Source: Chitinasiproducens palmae (GTDB lineage Bacteria; Pseudomonadota; Gammaproteobacteria; Burkholderiales; Burkholderiaceae). From it: a DNA stretch of 64,000 nt. Positions within the stretch are counted from its first letter, which is position 1, and every line of letters starts with the position of its first letter. The notes under the pieces were generated by a model, which had not been told where the DNA came from, ran no database searches, and saw only the letters and a list, made by a program, of their open reading frames with translations. This document shows positions 1-9,865 of the stretch, in pieces. The DNA lies in assembly GCF_900095735.1 (NCBI RefSeq), contig NZ_FNLO01000001.1, positions 542,634-606,633 of the forward strand, given 5' to 3'. The position numbers and the translations under genes are program-made.

Positions 1-1
1 G

Positions 2-403
2 TTCATCAGCCGCGAGGTCACGAAACTCGACCGCCCGGAACTGACCAGCGCGAAGATCATCGTGTCGGGCGGCCGCGGTCTCGGTAGCGGCGAGCAGTAC
101 ACGCGGGTGCTGGAACCGCTTGCGGACAAGCTCAACGCTGCGTTGGGTGCCTCGCGCGCGGCTGTGGATGCGGGCTTCGCGCCGAACGACTACCAGGTTG
201 GTCAGACCGGCAAGATCGTGGCGCCGCAGCTTTACATCGCGGTGGGCATCTCAGGAGCAATCCAGCACCTGGCAGGCATGAAGGATTCGAAAGTGATCGT
301 CGCGATCAACAAGGACGGGGAAGCGCCGATCTTCGGCGTGGCCGACTACGGTCTGGTCGGCGATTTGTTCGCGGCCGTGCCCGAGCTTGCCAACGCGGTC
401 TGA
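2..403 (+). CDS. etfA: Electron transfer flavoprotein subunit alpha, C-terminal part
   Basis: This is the 3' end of an ETF alpha (FixB family) gene; the 5' end lies before the window. The visible 133 residues hold the FAD-binding C-terminal domain, with the conserved VSGGRGLGS segment, then [28 protein letters not shown] and [24 protein letters not shown]-type motifs that bind FAD. ETF accepts electrons from acyl-CoA dehydrogenases and passes them to ETF:quinone oxidoreductase; both partner enzymes are encoded just downstream. etfB normally sits directly upstream. The gene converges on the LysR gene with only 40 bp between the stops, and no clear terminator is visible there. Confidence 0.95.
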   Translation, partial: FISREVTKLDRPELTSAKIIVSGGRGLGSGEQYTRVLEPLADKLNAALGASRAAVDAGFAPNDYQVGQTGKIVAPQLYIAVGISGAIQHLAGMKDSKVIVAINKDGEAPIFGVADYGLVGDLFAAVPELANAV

Positions 404-443
404 TCGCGGCTGGCCCTCGACGAAGCGGGCGGCAGCGCATGGC

Positions 444-1355
444 TTACGCCGAACGCGAGGCCGTCCCGTATTGACCTGCCTGCTGCTCCAGCCAATCCCG
501 AAACACCGTCAGTGCGGTGTTCTCGGACTTTCGCTCGGGGTAGAGAAAATGGTAGGAGCGATCGCTCAACTGTTCGTATTGATCCGCGGGCACAAGGGCA
601 CCGCGTCGTAGCTCATCCTCGATCAGCAGGCGTGGAATCAATGCAATGCCGACGCCATACACGGCCGCCTCGGCCAGCATCGAAAAAAGCTCGAGCTTGG
701 GGCCCGACATGTCACCGGCCACTTGCAGCCCGCGTGACGCGAACCAGTCGCGCCATGCGTAGGGGCGCGTGCTCTGCTGCAGCAGCGGATAGCGCTGCCA
801 GTCGGTGGCTGCCAGAGTCGACCGTGGCGCGATGAGGGCCGGGCTGCACACGGCGAGCAGCGTTTCGCTCATCAGGAAGCGCCCCTCCGTGCCTGGCCAG
901 ATCGCGACGCCCGCGTGGATCGCCGCATCGAACTGCGTGTCGTCGAACAGGAACGGGCGTGTGCTGGCGGTCAGATTGACGGTGATTTCCGGGTGCGCGG
1001 CAATGAAGTCCGGCAATCGCGGCAACAGCCACTTGGTCGCGAAGGTCGGCACGACGGCGAGTTCGAGCGTGCCGCCGTGGCCACCCTTGGCCATGACGTC
1101 GAGCGTGTCCTGCTCGACGTCGTCGAGGCGCAGCGCGACCTTGCGGCTGTACGCCTGTCCCGCGTCGGTCAGCGCCACGCCGCGCCGGTCGCGGCGAAAC
1201 AGTTTCAAACCAAGAAACTCCTCCAGCGCGGCGATCTGTCGGCAGACCGCGCCCTGCGTGACGGCCAGTTCGTCCGCGGCCTTGGTGAAGCTTTGGTGGC
1301 GAGCCGCGGCTTCGAATGCGGAAAGGGCGGTGGTGGACGGGATTTTGCGGCGCAT
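444..1355 (-). CDS. LysR-family regulator, GcvA/GcdR type
   Basis: A 303-residue LysR regulator. The start was placed at the ATG at 1353-1355 because the protein then begins MRRKIPSTTALSAFEAAARH, the usual opening of GcvA-type regulators; the upstream extension of the frame has no family character. An N-terminal winged helix-turn-helix (about residues 5-65) contains AADELAVTQGAVCRQI, followed by a LysR substrate-binding domain. It is divergent from the glutaryl-CoA dehydrogenase gene, and the spacer carries a T-N11-A inverted repeat (1389-1405). In Pseudomonas a regulator in this position (GcdR) activates glutarate catabolism; the same role is inferred here, not shown. Confidence 0.9.
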   Translation of the reverse strand: MRRKIPSTTALSAFEAAARHQSFTKAADELAVTQGAVCRQIAALEEFLGLKLFRRDRRGVALTDAGQAYSRKVALRLDDVEQDTLDVMAKGGHGGTLELAVVPTFATKWLLPRLPDFIAAHPEITVNLTASTRPFLFDDTQFDAAIHAGVAIWPGTEGRFLMSETLLAVCSPALIAPRSTLAATDWQRYPLLQQSTRPYAWRDWFASRGLQVAGDMSGPKLELFSMLAEAAVYGVGIALIPRLLIEDELRRGALVPADQYEQLSDRSYHFLYPERKSENTALTVFRDWLEQQAGQYGTASRSA

Positions 1356-1388
1356 GGCGGCGTAGGCTGTGGCGGGAAGTAACTGACT

Positions 1389-1405
1389 TGTGCAATTTTG
1401 GCACA
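1389..1405. promoter_or_regulatory. LysR-type operator candidate
   Basis: TGTGC-N7-GCACA is a perfect 5-bp inverted repeat in the 131-bp divergent spacer between the LysR gene and gcdH. It has the T-N11-A geometry typical of LysR activator sites. Assignment to this regulator is inference from position. Confidence 0.5.
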
Positions 1406-1486
1406 GGTTAGTGCGAACAAATCGTTTGCCCCAGCATATCGACATCGATAGATTAGCAACGCGACCCATTCTCCTGCGAGTTAGAA

Positions 1487-2674
1487 ATGAGCAATCAACA
1501 CAAGTCGGCAGCGTTCCAATGGGACGATCCGCTCCTTCTCGATCAGCAGTTGACGGAAGACGAGCGCATGGTCCGCGATTCCGCGCATACGTATTGCCAG
1601 GAACGACTGGCGCCGCGCGTGCTGGATGCTTTTCGCAACGAAAGCACCGACCCGAAGATCTTCCGTGAGATGGGCGAGCTGGGCCTGCTGGGCGCGACGA
1701 TTTCCGAGGCCTACGGTGGCGCAGGGCTGAACTACGTTTGCTACGGGCTGGTGGCGCGCGAGGTGGAGCGTGTCGATTCCGGATATCGCTCGATGATGAG
1801 CGTGCAATCGTCGCTCGTGATGGTGCCGATCGAAACGTTCGGCAACGAGGCGACGAAGCAGAAGTACCTGCCGAAGCTCGCGGCCGGCGAGTGGATCGGT
1901 TGCTTCGGCCTGACCGAGCCGAATCATGGTTCCGACCCCGGCAACATGATGACGCGGGCGAAGAAGGTGCCCGGCGGCTATCAACTCTCAGGCAGCAAGA
2001 TGTGGATCACCAACAGCCCGATCGCCGACGTGTTCGTCGTCTGGGCCAAGGACGACGAGGGCAAGATCCGAGGCTTCGTGCTGGAGAAGGGTTGGAAGGG
2101 ATTGTCGGCGCCCGCGATCCACGGCAAGGTCGGCCTGCGCGCGTCGATCACTGGCGAGATCGTGATGGACGAAGTGTTCTGTCCTGAAGAGAACGCGTTC
2201 CCCGACGTGCGCGGTCTGAAGGGACCGTTCACCTGCCTGAACAGCGCCCGCTACGGCATCGCCTGGGGCGCACTGGGTGCGGCCGAGGATTGCTGGCATC
2301 GGGCGCGCCAATATGTGCTGGATCGCAGGCAGTTCGGCAAGCCGCTGGCGGCAAACCAGTTGGTCCAGAAGAAGCTCGCCGATATGCAGACGGAAATCAC
2401 GCTCGGTTTGCAAGGCTGCCTGCGTTTGGGCCGCATGAAGGACGAGGGTACGGCGGCGGTCGAGATCACGTCGATCATGAAGCGCAATTCGTGCGGCAAG
2501 GCGCTCGATATCGCCCGCGTCGCGCGCGACATGCTGGGCGGCAACGGCATCAGCGACGAATTCGGCGTGGCGCGGCACCTGGTCAATCTCGAAGTCGTCA
2601 ACACGTACGAAGGCACGCACGACATCCACGCGTTGATTCTCGGACGCGCGATCACCGGCATCGCCGCGTTCTGA
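1487..2674 (+). CDS. gcdH: Glutaryl-CoA dehydrogenase
   Basis: A 395-residue acyl-CoA dehydrogenase that oxidatively decarboxylates glutaryl-CoA to crotonyl-CoA with FAD, giving electrons to ETF. It matches mitochondrial-type GCDH closely: the substrate-selecting [11 protein letters not shown] motif (Arg101-Ser102), the FAD-binding [13 protein letters not shown] and WITNSP segments, [12 protein letters not shown], and the C-terminal [19 protein letters not shown] with catalytic Glu375. Length is normal for the bacterial enzyme. The CoA-transferase gene follows after 1 bp, so the two are cotranscribed. The divergent LysR gene probably controls the operon. Confidence 0.97.
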   Translation: MSNQHKSAAFQWDDPLLLDQQLTEDERMVRDSAHTYCQERLAPRVLDAFRNESTDPKIFREMGELGLLGATISEAYGGAGLNYVCYGLVAREVERVDSGYRSMMSVQSSLVMVPIETFGNEATKQKYLPKLAAGEWIGCFGLTEPNHGSDPGNMMTRAKKVPGGYQLSGSKMWITNSPIADVFVVWAKDDEGKIRGFVLEKGWKGLSAPAIHGKVGLRASITGEIVMDEVFCPEENAFPDVRGLKGPFTCLNSARYGIAWGALGAAEDCWHRARQYVLDRRQFGKPLAANQLVQKKLADMQTEITLGLQGCLRLGRMKDEGTAAVEITSIMKRNSCGKALDIARVARDMLGGNGISDEFGVARHLVNLEVVNTYEGTHDIHALILGRAITGIAAF

Positions 2675-2675
2675 T

Positions 2676-3923
2676 ATGCCGTCCATCAACGACACCTTGC
2701 AACCGGGCGCGTTGAGCGGGCTGCGCGTGCTCGATCTTTCCCGGGTGCTGGCCGGCCCGTGGGCCGGCCAGTTGCTCGCCGATCTCGGCGCGGACGTGGT
2801 CAAGGTGGAGCGTCCCGGCGCCGGCGACGACACGCGTGCATGGGGCCCGCCCTGGCTCAGCGACGCGGAAGGGCAGGCCACCAGCGAGTCCGCCTACTAT
2901 CTGAGCGCCAATCGCAACAAGCGCTCGATCACCATCGATCTCAGCGACCCGGAAGGCCAGCAGATCGTCAGGCAACTCGCCAGCAAGGCGGACGTCGTGC
3001 TCGAGAATTTCAAGGTCGGCGGGCTGGCGCAGTACGGTCTCGATTACGCGAGCCTCAAGGCAGCGAATCCGCGACTCATCTATTGCTCGATCACTGGCTT
3101 CGGCCAGACCGGGCCGTACGCGGCGCGAGCGGGGTATGACTTCCTGATCCAGGGCATGGGCGGCCTGATGAGCCTGACCGGTCGTGCCGACGGCAGCGAA
3201 GGCGAGGGGCCGATGAAGGTGGGCGTGGCGCTGACGGATGTAATGACAGGGCTCTACGCGACGGTCGCGGTCCTGGCGGCGCTGGCGCGCCGCGAGCGTT
3301 CGGGCGAGGGCCAGCACATCGATCTGGCGCTGCTCGACGTGCAGATCGCATGCCTCGCGAACCAGGCCGCGAACTTTCTGGTCGGTGGCATGGTTCCGCG
3401 ACGCATGGGCAACGCGCACCCGAGCATCGTGCCCTACCAGGACTTCCCGACGGCCGATGGCTACATGATCATTGCGGTGGGCAATGACGGGCAGTTCGGC
3501 AAGCTGTGCAAGTCGCTGGGCAGGCCTGATTGGGCCGCCGACGCGCGCTTCGCGACCAATCCCCAGCGCGTCAAGCACCGGGACGACTTGATCGAGCTGA
3601 TTCGCGGCGTTACCGTCGGCCGTCCCACTGGCGAGTGGATTGCAGTGATGGAAGCCGCAGGCGTGCCGTGCGGGCCGATCAACAGCCTCGACAAGGTATT
3701 CGCCGATCCTCACGTGCAGGCTCGGGAGATGCGCATCGAGATGCCTCATGCGCTGGCGGAACAGGTGCCACTCGTCGCGAACCCGATACGGATGTCCGAG
3801 TCGCCGGTGCAATACCGGCGTCCGCCGCCGACGCTCGGCGAGCACACGGCTGAGGTGCTGAGCGGCTGGCTTGAGATGACGCAGGCGGACATCGCCGATC
3901 TGCACCAGAAAAGAATCGTATGA
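2676..3923 (+). CDS. CaiB/BaiF (class III) CoA-transferase, probable glutarate CoA-transferase
   Basis: A 415-residue formyl-CoA transferase-fold enzyme. The N-terminus has the family signature [30 protein letters not shown], then [11 protein letters not shown] and [17 protein letters not shown], in which Asp155 is the expected nucleophile that forms the aspartyl-CoA intermediate. By analogy with GcdG and human SUGCT, and because it is fused in one operon to gcdH, the likely reaction is succinyl-CoA plus glutarate to glutaryl-CoA. Its ATGA overlap with the next gene (3920-3923) indicates translational coupling. The acyl acceptor is inferred from context only. Confidence 0.9.
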   Translation: MPSINDTLQPGALSGLRVLDLSRVLAGPWAGQLLADLGADVVKVERPGAGDDTRAWGPPWLSDAEGQATSESAYYLSANRNKRSITIDLSDPEGQQIVRQLASKADVVLENFKVGGLAQYGLDYASLKAANPRLIYCSITGFGQTGPYAARAGYDFLIQGMGGLMSLTGRADGSEGEGPMKVGVALTDVMTGLYATVAVLAALARRERSGEGQHIDLALLDVQIACLANQAANFLVGGMVPRRMGNAHPSIVPYQDFPTADGYMIIAVGNDGQFGKLCKSLGRPDWAADARFATNPQRVKHRDDLIELIRGVTVGRPTGEWIAVMEAAGVPCGPINSLDKVFADPHVQAREMRIEMPHALAEQVPLVANPIRMSESPVQYRRPPPTLGEHTAEVLSGWLEMTQADIADLHQKRIV

Positions 3924-5605
3924 CGCGTGCCAGCGACACCATGCAACTCATCGCGCAGTACGGCCCGCGCGAAACGATGGAATACGACGTCGTGATCGTC
4001 GGCGGTGGCCCGGCCGGACTGTCGGCCGCCATCCGGCTCAAGCAGTTGGCTGCCGAGAAGGGCGTCGAGATCGGCGTTTGCGTACTGGAAAAGGGCTCGG
4101 AAATCGGCGCCCACATTCTGTCGGGCGCGGTGATGGACCCGCGCGCCATCAGCGAGCTGATTCCCGACTGGAAGGAGCAGGGCGCACCGCTGAACGTCGA
4201 GGTCAGCGAAGACCGATTCCTGTTTCTGACGGAGCGGGGCGCCGTGCGGACCCCGAACTGGGCGCTGCCCGACAATTTCAAGAATCACGGCAACTATGTG
4301 GTCAGCCTCGCCAACGTCACGCGCTGGCTCGGCCAGCAAGCCGAGGCGCTTGGTGTTGAAATCTTTCCCGGTTTCCCGGCCGCCGAGGTTCTGTACCACG
4401 ACAATGGTTCGGTGAAGGGCGTGGCGACGGGCAACGTCGGTGTTGGCAAGGACGGCGAGCCTACCGGCAACTTCCAGCTCGGCATGGAACTGCACGCGAA
4501 GTACACCCTTTTCTGCGAAGGCGCGCGCGGGCATCTCGGCCGGCAATTGAATGAACGGTTCAGGCTCGACAGCGAGGCCGATCCACAGACGTACGGCATC
4601 GGCATCAAGGAACTGTGGCAAATCGATTCTGCGCAGCACCAGCCCGGCCTGGTGATCCACACCGCCGGCTGGCCGCTGGACACCAGCACCTACGGCGGCT
4701 CGTTCCTGTATCACATGAACGCGAACCAGGTGGCGATCGGCTTCGTGGTCGGGCTCGGCTACCAGAACCCGTACCTCTCGCCGTTCGAGGAATTCCAGCG
4801 CTACAAAACGCATCCGGAAATCCGCAAATTCCTGGAAGGTGGCAAGCGCGTCTCGTACGGCGCACGCGCGATCACGGCGGGCGGTCTGATGTCCCTGCCA
4901 AAGTTTGTCTTCCCGGGTGGCGCGCTGGTGGGCGACGATGCCGGTTTTTTGAATGCCTCGCGCATCAAGGGCAGCCACGCGGCGATCAAGACCGGCATGC
5001 TGGCGGCGGAAGCTGCATTCGGCGCAATACAGGCAGGCCGCGAGGGCGACGCGCTCAGCGCTTATCCAGAGGCTTTCAAGCGCTCATGGCTGCATGACGA
5101 GCTGCATCGCGCGCGCAACTTCAAGCAGTGGATGAGCAAGGGCTTGTATGTCGGCACGCTGATGGTTGGTATCGAGCAGAAGCTGCTGGGCGGCAAGGTG
5201 CCGTGGACACTGCATCACCAGCACCGCGATCACGAAATGCTGCGGCCCGCCTCGCTGTGCAAGCCGATCGAGTATCCGAAGCCCGATGGCAAGCTGACCT
5301 TCGATCGGCTCTCGTCCGTATTTATCTCGAATACGAATCATGAAGAGAACCAGCCAGCGCATCTGACGCTCAAGGACGCCAGCGTGCCGGTCGACGTGAA
5401 CCTGCGGACCTACGCTGGCCCCGAGGCGCGCTTCTGCCCGGCTGCCGTCTACGAGTTCGTCAGGGACGGCGAGAGCGGCGACCGACTGGTCATCAACGCG
5501 CAGAACTGCGTACACTGCAAGACCTGCGACATCAAGGACCCGACACAGAACATCGTGTGGGTGACGCCGGAAGGCGGTGGCGGGCCTAACTACCCGAACA
5601 TGTGA
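3920..5605 (+). CDS. Electron transfer flavoprotein-ubiquinone oxidoreductase
   Basis: A 561-residue ETF-QO. It carries an N-terminal FAD Rossmann motif ([19 protein letters not shown]), the [15 protein letters not shown] segment, and a C-terminal [4Fe-4S] domain with four cysteines (FCP, then [12 protein letters not shown]) ending in the typical [10 protein letters not shown]. The enzyme takes electrons from ETF and reduces ubiquinone at the inner membrane. The start used overlaps the preceding stop by four bases; an internal Met just before YDVV is an alternative. Sitting in one operon with gcdH and downstream of etfA, it completes a dedicated electron path from acyl-CoA oxidation to the quinone pool. 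Confidence 0.96.
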   Translation: MTRASDTMQLIAQYGPRETMEYDVVIVGGGPAGLSAAIRLKQLAAEKGVEIGVCVLEKGSEIGAHILSGAVMDPRAISELIPDWKEQGAPLNVEVSEDRFLFLTERGAVRTPNWALPDNFKNHGNYVVSLANVTRWLGQQAEALGVEIFPGFPAAEVLYHDNGSVKGVATGNVGVGKDGEPTGNFQLGMELHAKYTLFCEGARGHLGRQLNERFRLDSEADPQTYGIGIKELWQIDSAQHQPGLVIHTAGWPLDTSTYGGSFLYHMNANQVAIGFVVGLGYQNPYLSPFEEFQRYKTHPEIRKFLEGGKRVSYGARAITAGGLMSLPKFVFPGGALVGDDAGFLNASRIKGSHAAIKTGMLAAEAAFGAIQAGREGDALSAYPEAFKRSWLHDELHRARNFKQWMSKGLYVGTLMVGIEQKLLGGKVPWTLHHQHRDHEMLRPASLCKPIEYPKPDGKLTFDRLSSVFISNTNHEENQPAHLTLKDASVPVDVNLRTYAGPEARFCPAAVYEFVRDGESGDRLVINAQNCVHCKTCDIKDPTQNIVWVTPEGGGGPNYPNM

Positions 5606-5611
5606 CAGCCA

Positions 5612-6460
5612 ATGGAAATGCAAACAATCGGAATCGTCGGCGCGGGCCAGATGGGCAGCGGCATTGCTCAAGTTTGCGCGGTAGCCGGCCTGAATGTCGT
5701 GCTCAACGACATCAACGACGAAGCGGTCCAGCGCGGTTTCGACCGCATCGCGGCCAGCCTGGACCGTTTGGTGTCGAAGGAAAAGCTGTCCGCGGCGCAT
5801 GCGTCGGCCGCGGTGAGCCGCATTGCGCGCTGCGTCGCGCCGGAAGGCCTTGCCGCGTGCGACTTCGTGATCGAGGGCGCGACAGAAAGCGTGCGGATCA
5901 AGCAGGAGATCCTGAAGCAGCTCGACACCGTTCTCCGGCCGGATGCGATCATCGCGACCAATACGTCGTCGGTCTCGATCACCAAGCTCGCTGCGACGCT
6001 GGCCAATCCGGCGCGCTTCATTGGCATGCACTTCTTCAACCCGGTGCCAGTGATGGAACTGGTCGAAGTGATCCGTGGCATCCAGACCAGCGACGCGACA
6101 TTCGAGGTGACGGTGGCGCTGGCCAGGCGCATCGGCAAGACGGCGATCGACATCAGGAATTCACCGGGCTTCGCGGTCAATCGCATCCTGGTCCCGATGA
6201 TCAACGAAGCCGTCTTCGTGCTGCAGGAGCGCCTCGCAAGTGCCGAGGAAATCGATGCCGGCATGAAGCTCGGCGCAAACCATCCGATCGGTCCGCTCGC
6301 GCTGGCCGACCTGATCGGATTGGACACCGTGCTCGCGATCATGGACGTGCTGTACCGCGACTTCAACGACTCAAAATACCGGCCCGCACCGTTGCTCAAG
6401 GAAATGGTGGATGCCGGGTATCTGGGAAGAAAGAGCGGGCGAGGGTTCCACACGTATTGA
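5612..6460 (+). CDS. 3-hydroxybutyryl-CoA dehydrogenase family protein
   Basis: A 282-residue 3-hydroxyacyl-CoA dehydrogenase. The NAD-binding motif GIVGAGQMGSGIAQ is at the N-terminus; GMHFFNPVPVMELVEV contains the catalytic His140; SPGFAVNRIL and GANHPIGPLALADLIGLD define the C-terminal dimerisation domain. Length is typical for Hbd/MmgB enzymes lacking a fused hydratase. It starts 6 bp after the ETF-QO stop, so it is the last gene of the glutarate operon. It would act on 3-hydroxybutyryl-CoA made from crotonyl-CoA, the gcdH product, after hydration by an enzyme encoded elsewhere. Confidence 0.95.
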   Translation: MEMQTIGIVGAGQMGSGIAQVCAVAGLNVVLNDINDEAVQRGFDRIAASLDRLVSKEKLSAAHASAAVSRIARCVAPEGLAACDFVIEGATESVRIKQEILKQLDTVLRPDAIIATNTSSVSITKLAATLANPARFIGMHFFNPVPVMELVEVIRGIQTSDATFEVTVALARRIGKTAIDIRNSPGFAVNRILVPMINEAVFVLQERLASAEEIDAGMKLGANHPIGPLALADLIGLDTVLAIMDVLYRDFNDSKYRPAPLLKEMVDAGYLGRKSGRGFHTY

Positions 6461-6648
6461 ATGGCGGAAGCCTGGCGGGCTGGCGCTGCAACCGATGGGA
6501 TATTGGGCCGTAGGTGGCGCAACGTTTGTAGGTTTGCAGCCGGCGTCAGATCACGTTTTCGTACTTGGCGGCGTCGCCGTCCGACCGCCGGGTGCAGAGA
6601 GCCTCCTCATGGCCAAGCCCCGTAACGGCGCCACGGGACGAATCTCAG

Positions 6649-6697
6649 TTGAGAGGCCGCATGCTTGGATATACAATTCCCCATATGTGTATCCAAG
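6649..6697 (+). promoter_or_regulatory. vapBC promoter with palindromic operator
   Basis: A sigma-70-like promoter is visible: TTGAGA (6649-6654), a 17-bp spacer, and TACAAT (6672-6677). It is overlapped by an interrupted palindrome with 11-bp arms, CTTGGATATAC (6664-6674) and GTGTATCCAAG (6687-6697), 10 of 11 positions complementary, separated by 12 bp. The right arm runs into the vapB ribosome binding site AAGGAGG (6695-6701). Such an arrangement suits autorepression by the VapB DNA-binding domain. Confidence 0.75.
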
Positions 6698-6706
6698 GAG
6701 GCCGAC

Positions 6707-6949
6707 ATGCAGGTTGCAAAATGGGGCAACAGTCTTGCCGTCCGACTCCCCGCGAGCGTGGTCGAAGCGCTTGAATTGAAGGAGGGCGACGACATCGAGA
6801 TTTACGCTGACCGATGCGGCGCGTTTTCGGTTAGCAAAATACCCACCGTTGCCGAGCGGATCGAGCGCTTGCGCAAATTCCGCGGACGCTTACCCGCGGA
6901 CTTCAAGTTCGATCGTGAATCACTCGATGACCGGGACAACGCCGGATGA
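6707..6949 (+). CDS. vapB: VapB-type antitoxin (AbrB/MazE-like swapped-hairpin DNA-binding protein)
   Basis: An 80-residue antitoxin. The start at 6707 is set by the strong AAGGAGG site 5 bp upstream and by the family opening MQVAKWGNSLAVRLPASVVEALEL, the AbrB/SpoVT fold that binds DNA. The C-terminal part (ERIERLRKFRGRLPADFKFDRE) is the type of tail that wraps the VapC toxin. It overlaps vapC by four bases (ATGA). The palindrome upstream is the probable site for autoregulation. A stand-alone operon between unrelated metabolic and surface genes is consistent with horizontal gain. Confidence 0.9.
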   Translation: MQVAKWGNSLAVRLPASVVEALELKEGDDIEIYADRCGAFSVSKIPTVAERIERLRKFRGRLPADFKFDRESLDDRDNAG

Positions 6950-7368
6950 CGCCGACGACCCCGATGCGGTTCGCCGTCGACAGCAATGTCATCATTTATC
7001 TGTTTTCTGGCGACGTCGCAAAGGCCGAGCGGGCGGAAAGATTGATGACTGGCGGAAATTTCAGGCCGGTTATCAGTACCCAGGTCATGAACGAAGTCAC
7101 GCTCGTAATGAGCCGGAAGATGCGCCTATCGTGGGCTGAAATCGAGCGCATTTTGGAAGACGTCGAAGTGCTATGCGACGTTGTACCTTTGACCCTCGAC
7201 GTGCACAAGGAAGCGCGTCGAATCGCTGCGTACTACGGATTCAGATTTTACGATTCCTGCATCCTTGCTTTCGCATTGCTCGCAGGGTGCGAGTTGCTCT
7301 ACAGCGAAGACATGCACCACGGTCAGGTCATTCTCGACAAGCTGACTGTGATCAATCCATTTCTGTAA
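6946..7368 (+). CDS. vapC: VapC-type PIN-domain toxin (putative ribonuclease)
   Basis: A 140-residue PIN-domain protein. The acidic metal-binding residues of the fold are visible: Asp12 (FAVDSNVIIYLF), Glu50 (MNEVTLV), Asp103 (FYDSCILAFAL) and Glu121/Asp122 (LYSEDMHHGQ). VapC proteins cleave RNA, often tRNA or rRNA, when not bound by VapB. The active site appears intact, so the toxin is probably functional. Translation is coupled to vapB by the ATGA overlap. Met7 is an alternative start. Confidence 0.92.
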   Translation: MTPTTPMRFAVDSNVIIYLFSGDVAKAERAERLMTGGNFRPVISTQVMNEVTLVMSRKMRLSWAEIERILEDVEVLCDVVPLTLDVHKEARRIAAYYGFRFYDSCILAFALLAGCELLYSEDMHHGQVILDKLTVINPFL

Positions 7369-7391
7369 TCGGCCTCTCGCTAGCAATTTCG

Positions 7392-7434
7392 GGCCTGGCG
7401 CTTGAGTTAGCGCGTATCACCTATGCGCCAGGCC
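7392..7434. terminator. Inverted repeat after vapC, possible terminator
   Basis: GGCCTGGCGC (7392-7401) and GCGCCAGGCC (7425-7434) are perfectly complementary 10-bp arms around a 23-nt loop that can itself form a 5-bp stem. No T-tract follows, so intrinsic termination is uncertain. Confidence 0.35.
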
Positions 7435-8501
7435 GATTCAGATCCAGCGCTTGATCTAATTTTATTTGTCATAATCACAATTATCGGTTTCGTCGAAATC
7501 TTGGCAACGTAGACATCACATCGCTGCGCGCCCGTTACCGGAACCAGATCTGGAGACGCCTCCTGTCCGGCCATAGATCGACCTAGCCGGGCCAGTATTC
7601 GCTGAGGCTAAAGCTGTCGAACTCCAGGTTCCGAGTCTCATCAAGCGCTGACTGAGTTGTTTATCCGACCGGAAATCACGAGCTAGCTTTTCGTCACCCC
7701 CGATTTATGCTTCATTTTCTGAACCTTACAGTTCTGAAACCGACTGAGGCGCGCGTATCCGCATCCGCGATCACCCTAAAAATCGGATCTTTTACAACCG
7801 CAACGCCTGCCGAAGTTGCCACGGCATCGGCCCTTTCGTAAAAAACGGAAGGTCGACCATCGCCAATCGACCGTCAGGTGAATTCTGCGATGCAAGGTTA
7901 CGACGCCCGCAACTACGGGAGATTCTGGCTTCCACAGAAGCAAATGAACATGAATGGCATGCGTCCTGCTAGTAAACCCGCACCGGTGATCCGGAAACGT
8001 TTTTTGACGAACATGTGACGCCCTCACGTACGCGCCCGAGGGGGTCGTGCCTTGCGCTCCGATGGTGAGAGCGACCGACGCTTCGCGCGAAGCCTAAATA
8101 GATTGAAGCCGTTCCTCGCTTTCGCTAAATCGATTTCTGTCGACAGCCGCATACCCGGCTTGTCGACGAGGCCAGCAGCCCGCCGTGCGGTGACCCATGG
8201 TGTTCCGTCATGCGCGCTTGCCGTTGCGCCCTTCTTCGATGCCAGACATGGTGTGAGGAAGCCGGTGCACGCGCAAGCGGGGGCACCGCTCCGCCGGCCT
8301 CGGTTATATCACCGCGGTGTATGCCACGCGTGGATCATGAAAGCGCACCTCAACGTCTGATTGGCTGCGCGAACGAGACAGCCCGGTGCACGCCGCATCT
8401 CGATCCGATCTGCATTCCTAACCTTAAGTTTCGCCCTTGAATCGGGCCTAACGCGCTTGCGCCGGCGGTCGCCGGAATAACAGCGCAGTGGAGACGTGTT
8501 G
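7435..8501. other. Long intergenic region upstream of wecB
   Basis: About 1.1 kb with no credible gene. Short open frames here have no recognisable family, no good ribosome binding site and no codon pattern like the neighbours. An AT-rich tract near 7454-7490 contrasts with the GC-rich surroundings. The 3' part presumably holds the promoter and leader for the polysaccharide locus, but no motif could be assigned. Confidence 0.5.
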
Positions 8502-9827
8502 ATGAAAATCCTGTCAGTGTTCGGCACCCGTCCGGAAGCCATCAAGATGGCACCCGTCGTCCGTGCGTTGCGTGCGGAACCCGGGCTCGAGTCGGTCGTT
8601 TGCCTGAGCGGTCAACACACCACAATGCTGTCGCAGGCATTGGCTACCTTCGAGCTCACGGGCGACTACAACCTGTCGGCAATGGATGGCGCGCCCGGCT
8701 TGAATCCCCTGGTAGGCCGCATTCTTGGTTCGTTGGATCCCCTCCTGGAAACGATCAAGCCGGATACCGTGATGGTCCACGGCGACACCAGCACGGCATT
8801 TGCAGCCGCATTGGCGGCCTTTCATCGCGGCATTCCGGTCGCGCACGTAGAAGCCGGTTTGCGCACGGGCGACCTCAGCCGTCCGTTTCCCGAAGAGATG
8901 AACCGTTGTTTCGTCGATCTGGTCGCGTCTTCGATGTTCGCGCCGACACCGGCTGCCGTCGACAACCTGCAATCGGCAGGCGCGGCTGGCCGTATCCTTC
9001 TCACTGGCAATACCGTCGTGGACGCGCTGCAGTGGATGGCGCGCAAACTGGATTCGGATACGGTGTTGTCCGCAATCCTGGCCGCTCGCTACGACTTTCT
9101 AGACCCGAGCCGACGGATGGTGCTGGTCACCGGACATCGGCGCGAGAATTTCGGCGGCGGGTTCGACGCGATCTGCGATGCGCTGGCTGAACTGGCGCAA
9201 CGCGACGACATTCAACTGGTCTATCCAGTGCACTTGAACCCGAATGTGCGCGGCCCGGTGCTCGAACGTCTGCAAGGGCTGCCGCGCGTACATTTGCTGT
9301 CGCCGCTGGATTACCCCGACTTCGTCTATCTGATGCGCCGCGCATCGGTGATCCTGACGGACTCGGGCGGTGTTCAGGAGGAAGCGCCGGCGCTCGGCGT
9401 ACCGGTGCTGGTGATGCGCGACGTCACCGAGCGTCCAGAAGCCGTGGCCTCCGGCGCCGCTCGGCTCGTCGGCACCGACGCGGGCGATATCGTGCAGGCG
9501 GTGGCGCGACTCCTGTCAGAACCGGCCGCGCGTCATCAGGCCATGCGGCGCGATATCGCCGCGCAGAATCCGTACGGCGACGGTCGCGCCAGCGAGCGAA
9601 TTGCCGCGCTGCTGGCAGGCCGCGAATGCGAACCCTTCCGCGCACCGTCTCATGCCCGGGCGGCCGCCGTGCACCGCAACGCGCGCCGGCGTGCCCCGAT
9701 CACGATGCCGAAGTCCGCACCGACGCCGGTGCCGTTGTCTAACCCGACGCACGGGCCATCCTTTCCGTCAGGCGGCACGCGCTCGCTTGTCGCCAGTGTC
9801 GGGGCGGCAGCGAGCAAGGTTTCCTGA
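8502..9827 (+). CDS. wecB: UDP-N-acetylglucosamine 2-epimerase (non-hydrolysing)
   Basis: Interconverts UDP-GlcNAc and UDP-ManNAc in the cytoplasm, supplying ManNAc-type precursors. The ATG at 8502 is preferred over an in-frame GTG at 8496 because MKILSVFGTRPEAIKMAPVV is the family opening. Further signatures are VHGDTST, HVEAGLRTGDLSRPFPEEMNR, VTGHRREN and DSGGVQEEAPALGVPVLVMRD. The catalytic core ends near residue 375; about 65 extra residues rich in Arg, Ala and Pro form a low-complexity tail not usual for the family. It leads the NfrB/NfrA locus with 38 bp to the next gene, which fits the need of the E. coli N4 receptor system for WecB. Confidence 0.95.
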   Translation: MKILSVFGTRPEAIKMAPVVRALRAEPGLESVVCLSGQHTTMLSQALATFELTGDYNLSAMDGAPGLNPLVGRILGSLDPLLETIKPDTVMVHGDTSTAFAAALAAFHRGIPVAHVEAGLRTGDLSRPFPEEMNRCFVDLVASSMFAPTPAAVDNLQSAGAAGRILLTGNTVVDALQWMARKLDSDTVLSAILAARYDFLDPSRRMVLVTGHRRENFGGGFDAICDALAELAQRDDIQLVYPVHLNPNVRGPVLERLQGLPRVHLLSPLDYPDFVYLMRRASVILTDSGGVQEEAPALGVPVLVMRDVTERPEAVASGAARLVGTDAGDIVQAVARLLSEPAARHQAMRRDIAAQNPYGDGRASERIAALLAGRECEPFRAPSHARAAAVHRNARRRAPITMPKSAPTPVPLSNPTHGPSFPSGGTRSLVASVGAAASKVS

Positions 9828-9865
9828 ATCCATCATTCCGATCTCCACCGTACTCTTCCCGACAC

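Noticed and set aside
7776-8360. Two short frames in the gap before wecB
   Set aside because: No homology recognisable, poor initiation context and composition unlike neighbouring genes.
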